A DNA stretch of 64,000 bases from Tolypocladium sp. Sup5 PDA-1. Lineage: Eukaryota; Ascomycota; Sordariomycetes; Hypocreales; Ophiocordycipitaceae. Shown piece after piece: positions 46,680-56,926 of the stretch (its first letter is position 1; every line of letters begins with the position of its first letter). Both the position numbers and the translations under genes were made by a program. Location of the stretch: NCBI GenBank assembly GCA_000750105.3, contig JPHH03000030.1, forward strand, positions 1-64,000. Reading direction: 5' to 3'. A model generated the notes under the pieces. The model was not told where the DNA came from and did not search any database. It worked only from the letters and a program-made list of their open reading frames with translations.

Positions 46680-47028
46680 ACCGTGGTATTGGTTCAGATG
46701 TGACTGTGATGTATGGAAGTGAGGTGGGCACGTTGAAGGTTTGAGATCAGCACAATGACAGTTCAGGGCTTCAGATTGAGACTCCTTGGCCACTTGAGAG
46801 TTGGTCGAACTGCTGGTATTGGTCACTATGCCCTCTGCATTTCCCCATTGCGTTCTTATTGCCTGCTTTGTGCACACATGCATCCAAGATCAAGCAATCA
46901 CCTGTATAGTTGGCATTCCTGAGTGCCACTAGATCCGTCAAGCCTCAACCTGGTTTCTGGCCCACAAGGCCGTGGCAGGACGACGTTTTCAGCAATTGTC
47001 CTTGCTCGAAGAGCTATGAATGTCTGGT
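46680..47028. other. Short convergent 3' region
   Basis: Lies between the 3' ends of the ankyrin gene and the isomerase gene. Nothing coding recognised. Confidence 0.5.
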
Positions 47029-48018
47029 CTATTGGGGCGGCCGAGCAATGAGCACATCAGCGTTGCCCTCGATCTTGAAATCGCCATCCTCGAACGGAAT
47101 CACAACCGTCGAGCCCTTTCTCAGCACCAGCTTCTCGCAAGCTTTTGTCGCCAAAGATGCGTCACCATCGAGCATAATCAAGATGGCGAAACCGCGGCGG
47201 CAGTTTCCAACACCCTTGACCCGTTGCCTTTCGATTACAAAATACTCTTTCGACTCAGCGGCGCAGACACTCTCAGAGACTTGCCCATCCATCACCAACT
47301 TCGCCACCTCGTCTTTTGTTCGTGCGCTGGTGTCCACCGCCGTGAGGGCCGTCTCGAACCCGAGTCCGAGGTGACCGTCTTTCTTGCCATCAATCTCAAA
47401 GCCTCGCCATTCGCAGAGCACGGAAAGGTCTTCTGGTTCCTGCACCTCAGCCACCATGACGCCCTCTCCAATGGCGTGCAGGGTCCCGGGCGGCACATAG
47501 ACGGTCTGATGCGGCGCGACGTCAATCTTGTGCATTCTTTCCAGCAGCTCGCTTCCTCTCTCGGACTCGACCAACTCTAACAGCTCCTTTGCGTCGACGG
47601 CCTCCTTCAAGCTGAGCCACACGGATCCCGGTGTGAGAATGTACCAGGCTTCGGCCTTGCCATGCTTTCTCCCGAGATGTCGGGCAGCCCAGTCGACGTG
47701 TGGATGGGCGTGCACTGGGAGGCGCTGCCCAGCATCAAGCAACTTCACCAAGAGCTTTGTATCGGCCCCGTATTTGGCGACGTGGTCTGCGCCGAGCCAT
47801 TTCTCTGGTTCCGCGGCCACTGCCTCGGTGAGCAGTGTGCCATCCGGCAGGCGGCTGAGGCCAATGGTCGCGCTGCCGTTGCAACAGGTCGTGGGGGCTA
47901 CCCAGTCCTCTGGCTGGTGAGACGAGCACGGGGCAATGGAGCGGAAAGCTGAGATGCGTGCCCCGCCGGCGTAGAAGTTGCCTGGAGGCTGGTTGGCTTG
48001 GAGGAGTACTGGGGCCAT
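47029..48018 (-). CDS. Mannose-6-phosphate isomerase, short class I type
   Basis: Single exon, 329 residues from ATG 48018. It interconverts mannose 6-phosphate and fructose 6-phosphate, feeding GDP-mannose and glycolysis. The zinc site is visible: LPVHAHPHVDW (two His), KAEAWYIL (Glu) and YVPPGTLHAIGEG (His). A cupin-type C-terminal domain follows (VLRKGSTVVIPFEDGDF). The usual fungal enzyme (PMI40 type) has about 430-450 residues with an extra helical insert; this one has the compact form common in bacteria. There are no introns, whereas most multi-exon neighbours have several. A second, specialised isomerase or a laterally acquired copy is therefore plausible. Confidence 0.85.
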   Translation of the reverse strand: MAPVLLQANQPPGNFYAGGARISAFRSIAPCSSHQPEDWVAPTTCCNGSATIGLSRLPDGTLLTEAVAAEPEKWLGADHVAKYGADTKLLVKLLDAGQRLPVHAHPHVDWAARHLGRKHGKAEAWYILTPGSVWLSLKEAVDAKELLELVESERGSELLERMHKIDVAPHQTVYVPPGTLHAIGEGVMVAEVQEPEDLSVLCEWRGFEIDGKKDGHLGLGFETALTAVDTSARTKDEVAKLVMDGQVSESVCAAESKEYFVIERQRVKGVGNCRRGFAILIMLDGDASLATKACEKLVLRKGSTVVIPFEDGDFKIEGNADVLIARPPQ

Positions 48019-49109
48019 GGTGTAAGTCGTGAGCAAAATATTTGTCTCTGGCGCTCTCGATTGTTATGGTTGCTGAGTGTGACGGCGTTGTCGAGTTGGA
48101 AGAGGTTCACTGCATGTGAGGAGACAACATCTGGCTGTCAAAGCCTTTCAGCAGAGAACGGCGCATGTTAACTACCCTATCGACCGCTATTTCGTTGACG
48201 TAGATGCCCATCTCGTCGCACCGTGAGAATGGGCGGTATTGTGGAGAAAACTGGGGAGAACAGGATCCAGCGGTCCATCGCGGCGGATCCTATGCTGTCA
48301 TGACTGTTGTTACACGTACGTAGTCCGTCCACTCAGGACTAATACCAGTTCAAGAACCTTCGATTTGAGTCTGTCGCTAAATGATACGCGACATTCATGT
48401 CCGAAACGCGACGACCGCGAGCCCATGTAACAATGGTGATGTAAAGGCATTGAATGATTGCGGGCAAGTGGACGGCTCGTGTTCACCGGGTCCATCTGCC
48501 AACTCCGGGTCGCAAACGAGGTCTCCGCGATATCGGTGGCGGCGTCCAGCTACATCAATTCGGACCTTGGGGCTAATTACTTAGAATAGAAGATAGAAGA
48601 GTCAAAGAAGGCTTGCGGGTCCCCCGGGAGGTTCAATTTCAGCGCCCAACTTCAATTGCCAATTCCTTCACAGTCGCACATGACCACTGACCAGGGGCGA
48701 CTCTCACCCTGCCAATGCCAGCACCGGACGACATGTCCCCGCCAGTAGCTCCCAACGATCAGCCACGCCGTCTTCGGCAGCGACCTGTCGCAACAACAGG
48801 TGGGAGGCCGATGTTGGTTTGACAGCCGGCATTTAACCCGTCGACTCGGCGAGGCGATGTTTAATCACCAAGGGTGACTGTGGTGCTCGCATGCAGTCAA
48901 GGATGCTCGCGGAACGCCGTTGGATGTCCGGACGAACACGAGCTCTCTAGGGTAGAAGGAAGCGGAGAAACCGGATGCGGAATTGGGGCCCTTGGTTTCG
49001 GGTTATAAAGAAGAGACAGCAGCAGCTCTCAGTCCCAGCCAAGCAACCAGAGGTCCATGTTCCGTACAGCATCGCAGTCACCTTTGGCTTTCCTCGACCA
49101 CAGCCAATT
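48019..49109. other. Divergent promoter region
   Basis: Between the isomerase (minus) and the transaldolase (plus). Contains small GC-rich stretches but no recognisable gene or repeat. Confidence 0.5.
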
Positions 49110-50435
49110 ATGGAGAGCGACAAACAACTCACATGGCTCGACAAGCTCGAGGAGCAACGCAAGTCCACCAGCGGCCCTCCAGCAGCGCTCATACAAGGAC
49201 TGACACGGCTACAGTCAACGTCGATGTCGACTGGATGGACCCCGAGTACATCAAGAGCCTGCCCTTTAAGCCCCATGACCAGACGAGTAACCAGCTCTGG
49301 GTCGACATCCAGCTCGGCCACGAGTCCAACCGCGAGCTCCTGCTTCAGACCGCCAAGGAGCTGAAGGGTGAGGGATGGCTGGCGATTTACAACCGAGTGG
49401 TATGACCACAGCCGTGCTTCGAACAAGACTGCCTCTTGCTGATGCCTATGACCCGACCCCCAGTCCTGCCTCATGTGCAAGCAGAACATCGACCTCATCC
49501 AGGAGCGCGTTCTCCTCCAGACCCTGCCGTCGAACGCCTACAGCACGGAAAAGACGGTCGAGCACGCCCTCCAGTACGACAGGGAGTTTGCCCGCGCGGG
49601 CATCAGCCGCGACCGATACTGCATCAAGCTCCCCGCCACGGGGCCCGCGCTGAACGCCGCAAAGATCCTGTCCGAGCAGGGCATTGCGACGCTGGGGACG
49701 GCTCTGTTTGGGCTCCCCCAGGCGATTGCGTGCAGCCAGGCCGGGTGCAAGTACGTCAGCCCCTACTTTAACGGTAAGCCATTGACGATCGAGTCAAGAG
49801 GGTGGAGATGAGACTCACATTGCCGCAGAGGTGCGCGCGCACGAGGACCGGTCGTTGTGGAAGGACGTCGAGGACCCGGCGACGGAGCATCCCATGTCGG
49901 CCCGCGTGTTCAACATCCTGGAGACGTACAGGCGCCTGTACAGGGAGACTGGCAAAGAGCAGCCACTGTTGAAGAATGCCAGGTACCGTACCACTCTCAA
50001 GCCGTTTTCACGCAGTTGGTCTGACGCCTTCGTAGCTTCATCACCATCAAGGAAGCCATGGCCGCCGGCGAACTCGGCTGCCACTCCGCGACTTTCTCTC
50101 CCGCGATCCTCGACGCGCTGGCCAAGCTCCCCTACGACGGCACCAAGCAGCCAGGCCAGGCCGTCGCGAAGCCCTCGCACGTGTACGGGTTCCCGAACCC
50201 CACGCCGGAGCGCCTCAAGAAGCTGGCAGCCACGGATCCGCTGGCTGCGGGGGGTTATGACAGCAAGCTGGCGAAGACGGACATTGACTACCTTGCCGAC
50301 GGCGGAGAGAGGCTCGACGAGGCGATTGCCGCGGATCCCATCGCCACCGCGCGGCTCGAGGATGCGCTCAGGCTGTTTACGGAGGCGGAGGAGAGGAGCA
50401 AGGCCAAGATTGAAGAGGCAATGAAGCTCGTCTAG
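49110..50435 (+). CDS. Transaldolase family protein
   Basis: Five exons (49110-49158, 49215-49399, 49485-49773, 49829-49982, 50036-50435) give 358 residues of a fungal transaldolase family: TWLDKLEEQLNVDVDWMDPE, NQLWVDIQLG, LLQTLPSNAYSTEKTVEHA, YCIKLPATGPALNAAKIL with the Schiff-base Lys126, LFGLPQAIACSQAGCKYVSP and FITIKEAMAAGELGCHSATF. The enzyme moves a dihydroxyacetone unit between sugar phosphates in the cytosolic pentose phosphate pathway. The first intron (49159-49214) starts GCAAGT instead of GT; its removal is the only way to recreate EEQLNVDVDW. The C-terminal helices are complete. Confidence 0.9.
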
Positions 50436-50497
50436 ATGGCTTTCACTGGTCTCGTAATAACAAGTAACAAATAGGGGCTTCGAAATGACGATGCCGT

Positions 50498-51080
50498 CTA
50501 GTCCTTCTTCTCGACAAACCGGTGCTGCATCTCCACGCCGCTGCCAGCGTACCCGCACTTGACGTAGAAGGCCTCCTTTTCCCGGTCGCAGTTGAGGATG
50601 CTCTTCCTGCAGCCGACGTTCTTGGCGACCGAGTCGAGGGCGTTGAGCATCTTGAGCCCCAGGCCCTTGCCCTGGTGATCCTTGGAGATGCAAATCTCCT
50701 CGACGTGGCCGACGATGGCGCGGTTCTGGATGCTGGCCGGGGTCAGAGCGGGCTCGGGCAAATTTGAGGTAGAGCCTGAGATGAGTCTGGACTTACAACT
50801 TCTTCTCGACGATGACGGCCCCCGTCCCCACGATGCGCCCCTGGTGCTCGATGACGACGTAGTAGTACGGCCCCTTGCCGTCGGTGTCCATCTCGTCGTA
50901 GCGCTCGTTGAAGTCGTCGACGGCGAGGTCCCCCATCCAGGTCAGGTCGCGGAGGCACTCCAGGAAGCCCTTGGCGTAGTCGCCCTTGTCCAGCGGCCGG
51001 ACGGTGAAGCCATCGGGGAGAGAGGAGGCGACCTCGGCGGAGATGAGGGAAGCGGGGAAGAGCGGCCTCGGAGCAGCCAT
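50498..51080 (-). CDS. GNA1: Glucosamine-6-phosphate N-acetyltransferase (GNA1)
   Basis: Two exons (51080-50797, 50732-50498; 64-bp intron with a GTAAGT donor) encode 172 residues. This GNAT-fold enzyme moves acetyl from acetyl-CoA to glucosamine 6-phosphate, a step on the way to UDP-GlcNAc for chitin, N-glycans and GPI anchors. Seen motifs: FTVRPLDKGDYAKGFLE, GRIVGTGAVIVEKKF, VGHVEEICISKDHQGKGLG (the acetyl-CoA binding Q/RxxGxG/A loop), SVAKNVGCRKSILNCDREKE and FYVKCGYAGSGVEMQHRF, all as in yeast Gna1. Normal length for the family. It ends only about 60 bp from the convergent transaldolase stop codon. Confidence 0.93.
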
Positions 51081-51793
51081 GGCTGGGGTCGTTGTCGCGA
51101 CGGGCTGCCCGAAAGACTTTCGATATAGCAGGGCAAGGTACAGGCAAATACGGAGGGCTTGCCTAGGTACTGCAAAGCAACGTTGGCGGTTTGGGAGTGC
51201 GGAAGTTTAGACCCCGTCATGCCGCTGCTTACCCGGGGACGTTGAGCGCGCCCCGCACTAAGGAAGGTTGACAAGACGGACGTATTCGTACGAGGACGTC
51301 CTTGTCGAAGCCAACTGGGCCAATCAGCGTCAGTGTGTGTGTTTGTCACAAAAGAGACTTTCGATATTGTCTCCAACTGCAAATACGATAATACGCCGTG
51401 GCTGTGCAGTTGCGACTGCATAAGTTGCTGCAGCTCGGCATCGTGAGCACCCTCACGTCCGTGGGCGTGGAATGAGTGACGGTTCGTGATGCGCCTCACT
51501 CCAGCCCACCCCGCTCTGGGGAAATCCCGCCATTCGTCGAGGCCAAATTGACGCGTATTCCTTTGGCCAATTCTGGTCTCTTTCGGATAGTAGCAAACCG
51601 CTATTGGCTTGGAATTGGGTAATTGGCTGTGCATGCGGGCAAGTTGGACAAGTTCGCGGTCTACTTAAGAACACACAAACGCTGGCTGAAAGGCCTGGGT
51701 CACTGTGACTGTTTGCCTTGGAACCACGGTTCGATTCTGCCTGGTCATCTCAGCGCGGCTCCCCGTCGACAAAGACTTGCCTCCCATCACGCA
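51081..51793. other. Divergent promoter region
   Basis: Between GNA1 (minus) and the BtrH-like gene (plus). No gene recognised. Confidence 0.5.
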
Positions 51794-52741
51794 ATGGCAG
51801 ACCACCTCACTTACATCGGCTCCGGCCCGTACTGCTACGCCAACTCGCTGGCCATGATGCTCGGCCAGCGCGCGCCCTCGCCCGCCGTCCTCGAGTTCGC
51901 CACCTCGAGCCCGTTTGGCATGGAAATCATCGGCGGCAAGCTCGTCTTCTTCGACCCCTACGGGTGGGAGCCGGCCTCGACCTTCGACGCGGCCCTCGCG
52001 GCGGCGGGCTGGCAGTCCACCCTGACCATCGGCAGGGACGCCGACGACGCCCTCGCGCGCCTCAAGGCGGCCCTGAAGGAGGGCCCCGTGTTCGTCGGCC
52101 CCGTCGAGATGGGCCACCTGCGGCACCAGCCCGGCATGAACGGGCCGCTCGGCGCGGACCACTACGTCGTGGTGCTGCGCGTCGACGAGGCCAGCGCCGA
52201 GGTCGAGCTGCACGACCCGCACGGCCACCCGTACGCGACGCTCCCGGTCGCCGACCTGATGACGGCGTGGCGGGCCGAGTCGCTCGCCTACGGCAAGCCG
52301 TTCATGATGCGCAGCGGCTTCCGGCAGGTCGAGCAGGTCGCCGAGGAGGACGTCATCCGGCGCTCGCTCGCCAACGCGCGCCGCTGGCTGGCCATGGAGG
52401 ACGCCGACGCGCTCGGCATGCCGCCCGGCTCCTCGGGCAACGGCGAGGCCGCCTCCCGCCTGGCCGCCATGGTCGAGGCCGGCCTCGGCGGCGACGTGCG
52501 CGCGCACCTGACCTACTTCGCCGTGCGCGTCGGCGCGCGCCGCCTGGCCGACGCCGCGACGTGCCTGGCGCGCGTGGGCTGCGACGAGGCCGCGCAAGTC
52601 GTGACGAGGCAGGCCAGGCTCGTGGGCGCGCTGCAGCATCCGCTCGTGGTGGGAGACAGGGCCAAGGCGGCGGCGCTGCTGCGCAGGCTGGCGCCGACGT
52701 ATGAGGAGCTCAAGGCTGCGCTGGGGCAGTCGGTGGTTTGA
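51794..52741 (+). CDS. BtrH-like papain-fold cysteine hydrolase/acyltransferase homologue
   Basis: Single exon, 315 residues. The N-terminal domain reads IGSGPYCYANSLAMMLG (Cys14), SPFGMEII, FFDPYGWEP, GPVEMGHLRHQPG and GADHYVVVL (His123), then ELHDPHGHPYATL (Asp141). This is a papain/C39-like Cys-His-Asp arrangement as in the BtrH N-terminal family, best known from bacteria, where BtrH transfers an acyl group in butirosin synthesis. The C-terminal third is helical and unrecognised. The gene is much richer in G+C than its neighbours, with nearly every third codon base G or C, which also keeps the other frames open. No introns. Substrate unknown; peptidase, amidase or acyltransferase are all possible. 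Confidence 0.75.
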   Translation: MADHLTYIGSGPYCYANSLAMMLGQRAPSPAVLEFATSSPFGMEIIGGKLVFFDPYGWEPASTFDAALAAAGWQSTLTIGRDADDALARLKAALKEGPVFVGPVEMGHLRHQPGMNGPLGADHYVVVLRVDEASAEVELHDPHGHPYATLPVADLMTAWRAESLAYGKPFMMRSGFRQVEQVAEEDVIRRSLANARRWLAMEDADALGMPPGSSGNGEAASRLAAMVEAGLGGDVRAHLTYFAVRVGARRLADAATCLARVGCDEAAQVVTRQARLVGALQHPLVVGDRAKAAALLRRLAPTYEELKAALGQSVV

Positions 52742-54015
52742 GTTGGGGGTGGATGTTGGGATGCAACTCTCTCGATTCATGGTCAGACCAACAGGAAGAA
52801 GAATCACGCCTCCGTTTCGCCCATCTTCGTCGAGTACTCCCTACCTCAGCACCAGTGAGGCCTCCTTGCAATTCTGCCATGATGCACGAGTAGGATGTAC
52901 GAATATGCAGCTTCGCCCTCTCCGGCCGAGTCGTGGACTTGAATATAGCCGCTTGTTGAGCCCAACTCATGAACTGGTCGGGGGCTCGAGGCTGTTGGAC
53001 TGCAAGGAACGAGGTACGAGTACGTTGCGCATGTTACAATCAGAATGGGGCATGGGGCCACTTGCAACCACGCGAAAGATTGCAGGCAGTTGTCGACAGT
53101 CACATTCGGGTATTCGTTCTCCTATAGGCCGCCCACACCAGACTCTTGTATGGTAAATGCACCCTTGATGAATGCTTATATTAAGCTTCCACCTGGGCAA
53201 CTTCCGAGAAGACGCCCTTCGGAAGACAGCCCTGAGTTCAATATTAGTTGCGGAATCAGACTGAGGCTTTTTCCTCCAATCCTTTCAAAAGTTCCGCTCC
53301 GTAGTCAAGAAATATGCTATGTAGAGGCGCGCCCAACGTTATCTTCGCAGACGGCCGGTCCATCATATGATGTACATGGGGACCTAGTCAGCGTCAAGGT
53401 TTCGTGTGTTCGTGACTTGCCACCGAGTTAACGATGCATTCAGCCAATGCGAAGGAGACTGGGCGATGGCTCGGCCGTCATTCGACGGTCTCGTGTTTGC
53501 CGAGCGCGCCCTTCTCGTATCCATCAGGTGGAGACGCTCGGAAGAGCCGCTCAGAAGACACGACAGGATTCCTGTTCCATTGTGAGGTGCGCTGTATTCA
53601 ACTTCCCGGAAGCCACTGGTCATGAGATGCATGCCTTCTGCACAAAGATTGCGATCACATGCGCCAGCCGGACCCGCGGCTGACAAGCGATTTCGCGGCC
53701 GATCAGGGCCAAAGGTGAAGAAAGAGCCAGCTAATTCTGAAGGAGTGATGGCTATATGAAGGCTTGAGTTTGCCTGGGAATGTCCCAACATCTCTTTTCT
53801 TTCTTCAGGCAGACCTTCCAATCGACGTATTACGGTAGCAAATCAGGCCCGTTTACGTGACAGCCTACTATGTACTCTTGCATCTATATTTGGGCTCCTT
53901 GCGCTTTTAACGCAATTTGAAACAAGCATATTCATTCAAGCTACCCTTTCCTATTATCAATCAACTCTCGAGTCTTCGCAGCAGCTGAATCCGGTATTCA
54001 AAAACGACCGACGAG
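52742..54015. other. Intergenic, no gene recognised
   Basis: The longest frame (minus, 53821-53384) has no conserved motif and no hydrophobic or repeat structure, so I do not call it. The last 200 bp are AT-rich and likely contain the promoter of the secreted protein gene. Confidence 0.45.
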
Positions 54016-54597
54016 ATGAAGTGCGGACTCATCTTGGGGATGTATATCGCGGGGGTCTGGGCTGTTGCTCTGGCCAGGCCCGGCAAAGAATTCGGGCTCG
54101 AGCAGTTTACTGGGCTAGAAGGAATTCCCGTCATCAAGTACGACGGCCCTCGGTACGAGCTTACGGAAGAGGACAAGGCGAGGCTGCGCCATGCACACGC
54201 CACAGGCGGACCGTGGGAAAAGCCGGCGGACATGCCGATCATCGAGTTGACCGAAGGAACAATCCTGGACCTAGGCGTCGAAGGCAACCTTACAAAGCGG
54301 GCCGGGAACCGTTACATCGGTGCTTTCGGAGGCTACGGCTGCCCCTGGGAGACCTTTCTAGTCGGCGTAAACAACTTTGGTTGCGGTACCGGCTGTGTCA
54401 ATGTGCCTAACAATGCTCTTAGCGGCTTAGTGACTCAGGAGCGCCACGGGAATCCCTACCCTACTATGGATGTTTGGGAAGGTTACGGTTGCCAGGGGGG
54501 TCGGTTACAGCACTTTGGCGTGGAATACACGGAATCTTGCACCAATGTCAACAACTGCTGCGGGTTCCATTCATTTATAGGATACTGGGCTTGCTAA
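54016..54597 (+). CDS. Small secreted cysteine-rich protein with Kex2-type site
   Basis: Single exon, 193 residues. Residues 1-20 form a signal peptide (MKCGLILGMYIAGVWAVALA). A charged pro-region follows, ending at a dibasic LTKR near residue 97. The remaining C-terminal domain of about 97 residues is rich in Gly, Asn and aromatic residues and has eight cysteines (patterns YGC, FGCGTGC, YGC, ESC, NNCC, WAC-end), enough for four disulfides. This is the layout of a secreted, Kex2-processed protein such as an effector or antimicrobial peptide. I do not recognise the family, and activity cannot be inferred. Confidence 0.75.
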   Translation: MKCGLILGMYIAGVWAVALARPGKEFGLEQFTGLEGIPVIKYDGPRYELTEEDKARLRHAHATGGPWEKPADMPIIELTEGTILDLGVEGNLTKRAGNRYIGAFGGYGCPWETFLVGVNNFGCGTGCVNVPNNALSGLVTQERHGNPYPTMDVWEGYGCQGGRLQHFGVEYTESCTNVNNCCGFHSFIGYWAC

Positions 54598-54893
54598 GCG
54601 AGGACCGCACGGAAGGCCTGAAGATGGAGAGGATAGTAGCGTGCGTGTGTGGATCCAACATCCCATACAGAGACTTGGTGGATAGGCTTTGGAGAAGTTG
54701 GTTTTATTTCTAAATGACAGGTCGAAGTTCTGACCCTACATTTACTGTTACAAAGTTTCCAAGCCGCTCAACGCTGTGCAACTATGTTGAATGGATTCAA
54801 TATCGATATGACGGACTTTGTGAATATATCGACAACTGACCGAGCGCTTCTGACGAAGAGACTCGACCAAGCTTGCCAAGTTTCGAGCCCCCT

Positions 54894-55513
54894 AAAACCC
54901 CTGCTACCCACGTGGCCTGGTCGAGTGCGTAGCCGACACGCGCAAGTGGGACGAGTACCGTGCTCGCAATGGCCTTGATCCGGATATGGACAATATGGAA
55001 CCCGGTGAGCCTGTCGGTAGCTGTGTTGCTGGTGGAGCGGCCCTGGACAGACGTTGATGGGGAGGGACGATAACGCTGGAAGTTGTCCCATTTTTTCCAG
55101 GAGTCGGTGGCAAAGAAATCACGTTTACTTTAGGATCTACGCCGAACCCAACATGCTCAGACGCTGGCAAATGCTTAGGGAATCTTTGCACCGGCTACTA
55201 CTGTACACCAAGCCCGACAGGAACACCGCCAGACTGCCAGGATCCCAAGGACCCGAACAAGGGTAAGCCGGTGCCAACCAAAATAATCGGAGGAGGAACG
55301 ATGACATCAGGTTCGCCGGACCTCACGAACTCTTGCGATGATAAATGCAAGCTGGATAGGGGTAGTCCATGCAGCTGCAATGAGAATGGCTGCGATAGCA
55401 GATCTCCAGCCTGCTGCGGCTCTGCATCATGCCCAAAGTGCAAGTGTGCAGACATTGGCTGCTCACCATCCTCGCCAGCTAGTTGTGCCAGTGGCACGTG
55501 TGCCTGGTCGTGA
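54894..55513 (+). pseudogene. C-terminal fragment of a secreted cysteine-rich protein
   Basis: A frame starting after TAA at 54891 reads CYPRGLVECVADTRKWDEYR, a 48-bp GT-AG intron (55053-55100) follows, then KEITFTLGSTPNPTCSDAGK, LCTGYYCTPSPTGTPPDCQ and a tail with 18 or more cysteines in CxxC-like spacing, stopping at 55513. The spacing suggests a knotted binding module at the end of a larger secreted enzyme, perhaps a chitinase-like protein; this is only a guess. No start codon, signal peptide or catalytic domain lies upstream, so it is either a 5'-truncated relic or the last exon of a gene whose earlier exons I missed. Confidence 0.45.
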
Positions 55514-56137
55514 ACTGGAGGTGGTGGTGGACTCCTTGCCTCGGCTTCATCGCGTTTCATGAGAATCGCAGGTCTCGATAAACCCAAGTTGGCCGGTCAA
55601 CCAACTCGACGGGCTCATTCCGGGTCTTGACGACGTAGCCGCCTTCTTCAAAAGCTTCGAGTATGCCAGACGTGATCCGGCAATCCTCGTCACTATTTAG
55701 TTAATTTCGAGGAGTTTCTGGATGAAACCTTGCTTCCGTTTTAGATCCCGCTTAGTAGTGAACCCTACATGTGAGGCTCTACAAGACCGTCCAGTTACCA
55801 GCAGAAATGGAACATCGTTTTCCATCTACTGGCATGGCCATATGAACGTGTTGAGGGCATGTAGTAGCTTCTTTTACGCACTAATTAGGATACATAGCAT
55901 TCCAAATGTATTATACTTATTTTGGGGGCGACATTTCACAGCTGTTAGGGGCAGGTGGTCGGTGAATCCAGGTCTTCCGAGCCGTGACGGGAATCCAGCA
56001 AGATTGTACCTAACCGGGACCCAACGGAGATCAATAGTAACCCTGCCCTTCTCCTTACTGCATATCGCCACTGACACGAGCATGGACGCAGTGAAAGGCC
56101 CCTTCTGCAGACCTACGTAAATAAAGGTCTTGGATCA
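55514..56137. other. Intergenic, nothing recognised
   Basis: AT-rich around 55860-55930. Frames up to 132 codons, none conserved. Confidence 0.45.
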
Positions 56138-56818
56138 TCAAATAACTCGGGATATAATCGCTCGTCCAAGGGGGAAACGGTCAGGAAATAGCCTCCTCGT
56201 ATAGCGATCCAATAGTTGTGTAGGTAGGTGGGGATCTTCTGTAAGCCTACCTTTCGGCATCCTTTTCATGATGCGCCGCAGATTGTCGTTGACGAGCACG
56301 GCGTGGCTGAGAAAGTCCCGCAGAATAGTGTATGCCTGCTCATCCTCCAGGGTGCTCACCCATTGCAGATTGGATCCTATAGGCAGTCGCGCTTGTCCTG
56401 GCCTGCCGGCTCTGAACTCGGCGACTTCGGCCACACGCTTATCCACAAGTTCCACGTCGGCATAAGGCGCGGTGGCCAGTAAGAACTCCTTCAGTCCTCG
56501 GACTTCAATCTCATCGGGCCCGAGTGTAGCTGGTGGATTGTCGACCGCGATGGGTACCCGCGTTCGTACAAAGGCGTACTTGGTTAGCATCACGTCGGTC
56601 GACTCGTGCTGCCACCCACCTGTGCGAACATTACGTTCATGTATCCCCTGGTCTCTGTGCCACTCTCGAGACACGAGTACCGTCCAGGCCCCCGGCTCAA
56701 GGCTTCGAACCTTGGGCCAGCATTCGGCGCCTTCGCGTTCCTTACGGTTCCTCACCGCTACCTGCACCGGGATAGTATAGTTTTCGGCTGGAACAGGGGA
56801 AATCTCGGAGCGAGACAT
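56138..56818 (-). CDS. Hypothetical protein, unrecognised
   Basis: An open frame of 226 codons from ATG 56818. Composition is that of a real soluble protein, with an alpha/beta-looking N-terminal half (YTIPVQVAVRNRKEREGAEC, WTVLVSREWHRD) and a helical C-terminal half (AYTILRDFLSHAVLVNDNLR). No signal peptide, membrane segment or family motif. A possible donor (GTAGGC, near 56256) in the last part might mean that the true C-terminus differs. It may also be the 3' exon of the gene that starts at 57363. Function unknown. Confidence 0.45.
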   Translation of the reverse strand: MSRSEISPVPAENYTIPVQVAVRNRKEREGAECWPKVRSLEPGAWTVLVSREWHRDQGIHERNVRTGGWQHESTDVMLTKYAFVRTRVPIAVDNPPATLGPDEIEVRGLKEFLLATAPYADVELVDKRVAEVAEFRAGRPGQARLPIGSNLQWVSTLEDEQAYTILRDFLSHAVLVNDNLRRIMKRMPKGRLTEDPHLPTQLLDRYTRRLFPDRFPLGRAIISRVI

Positions 56819-56926
56819 ATCTTATAAGTTCGGAGCTCCTCGCCTTCAAACGCAAGACTGATTGATTGGCCGGCGGAGTGTGACTGTCCGAGGCGGCATG
56901 GCTGTTCTCGGAGGAGTCTTCGGAGC

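Noticed and set aside
49815..50693. 292-codon minus-strand frame over the transaldolase 3' half
   Set aside because: It overlaps conserved transaldolase exons and part of GNA1 in the wrong frame.
51665..52807. 380-codon minus-strand frame opposite the BtrH-like gene
   Set aside because: It is a by-product of very high GC on the coding strand; the translation is Arg/Ala/Gly-rich and lacks family motifs, whereas the plus frame has a conserved catalytic pattern.
53384..53821. 145-codon minus-strand frame
   Set aside because: No conserved sequence, domain or signal peptide.
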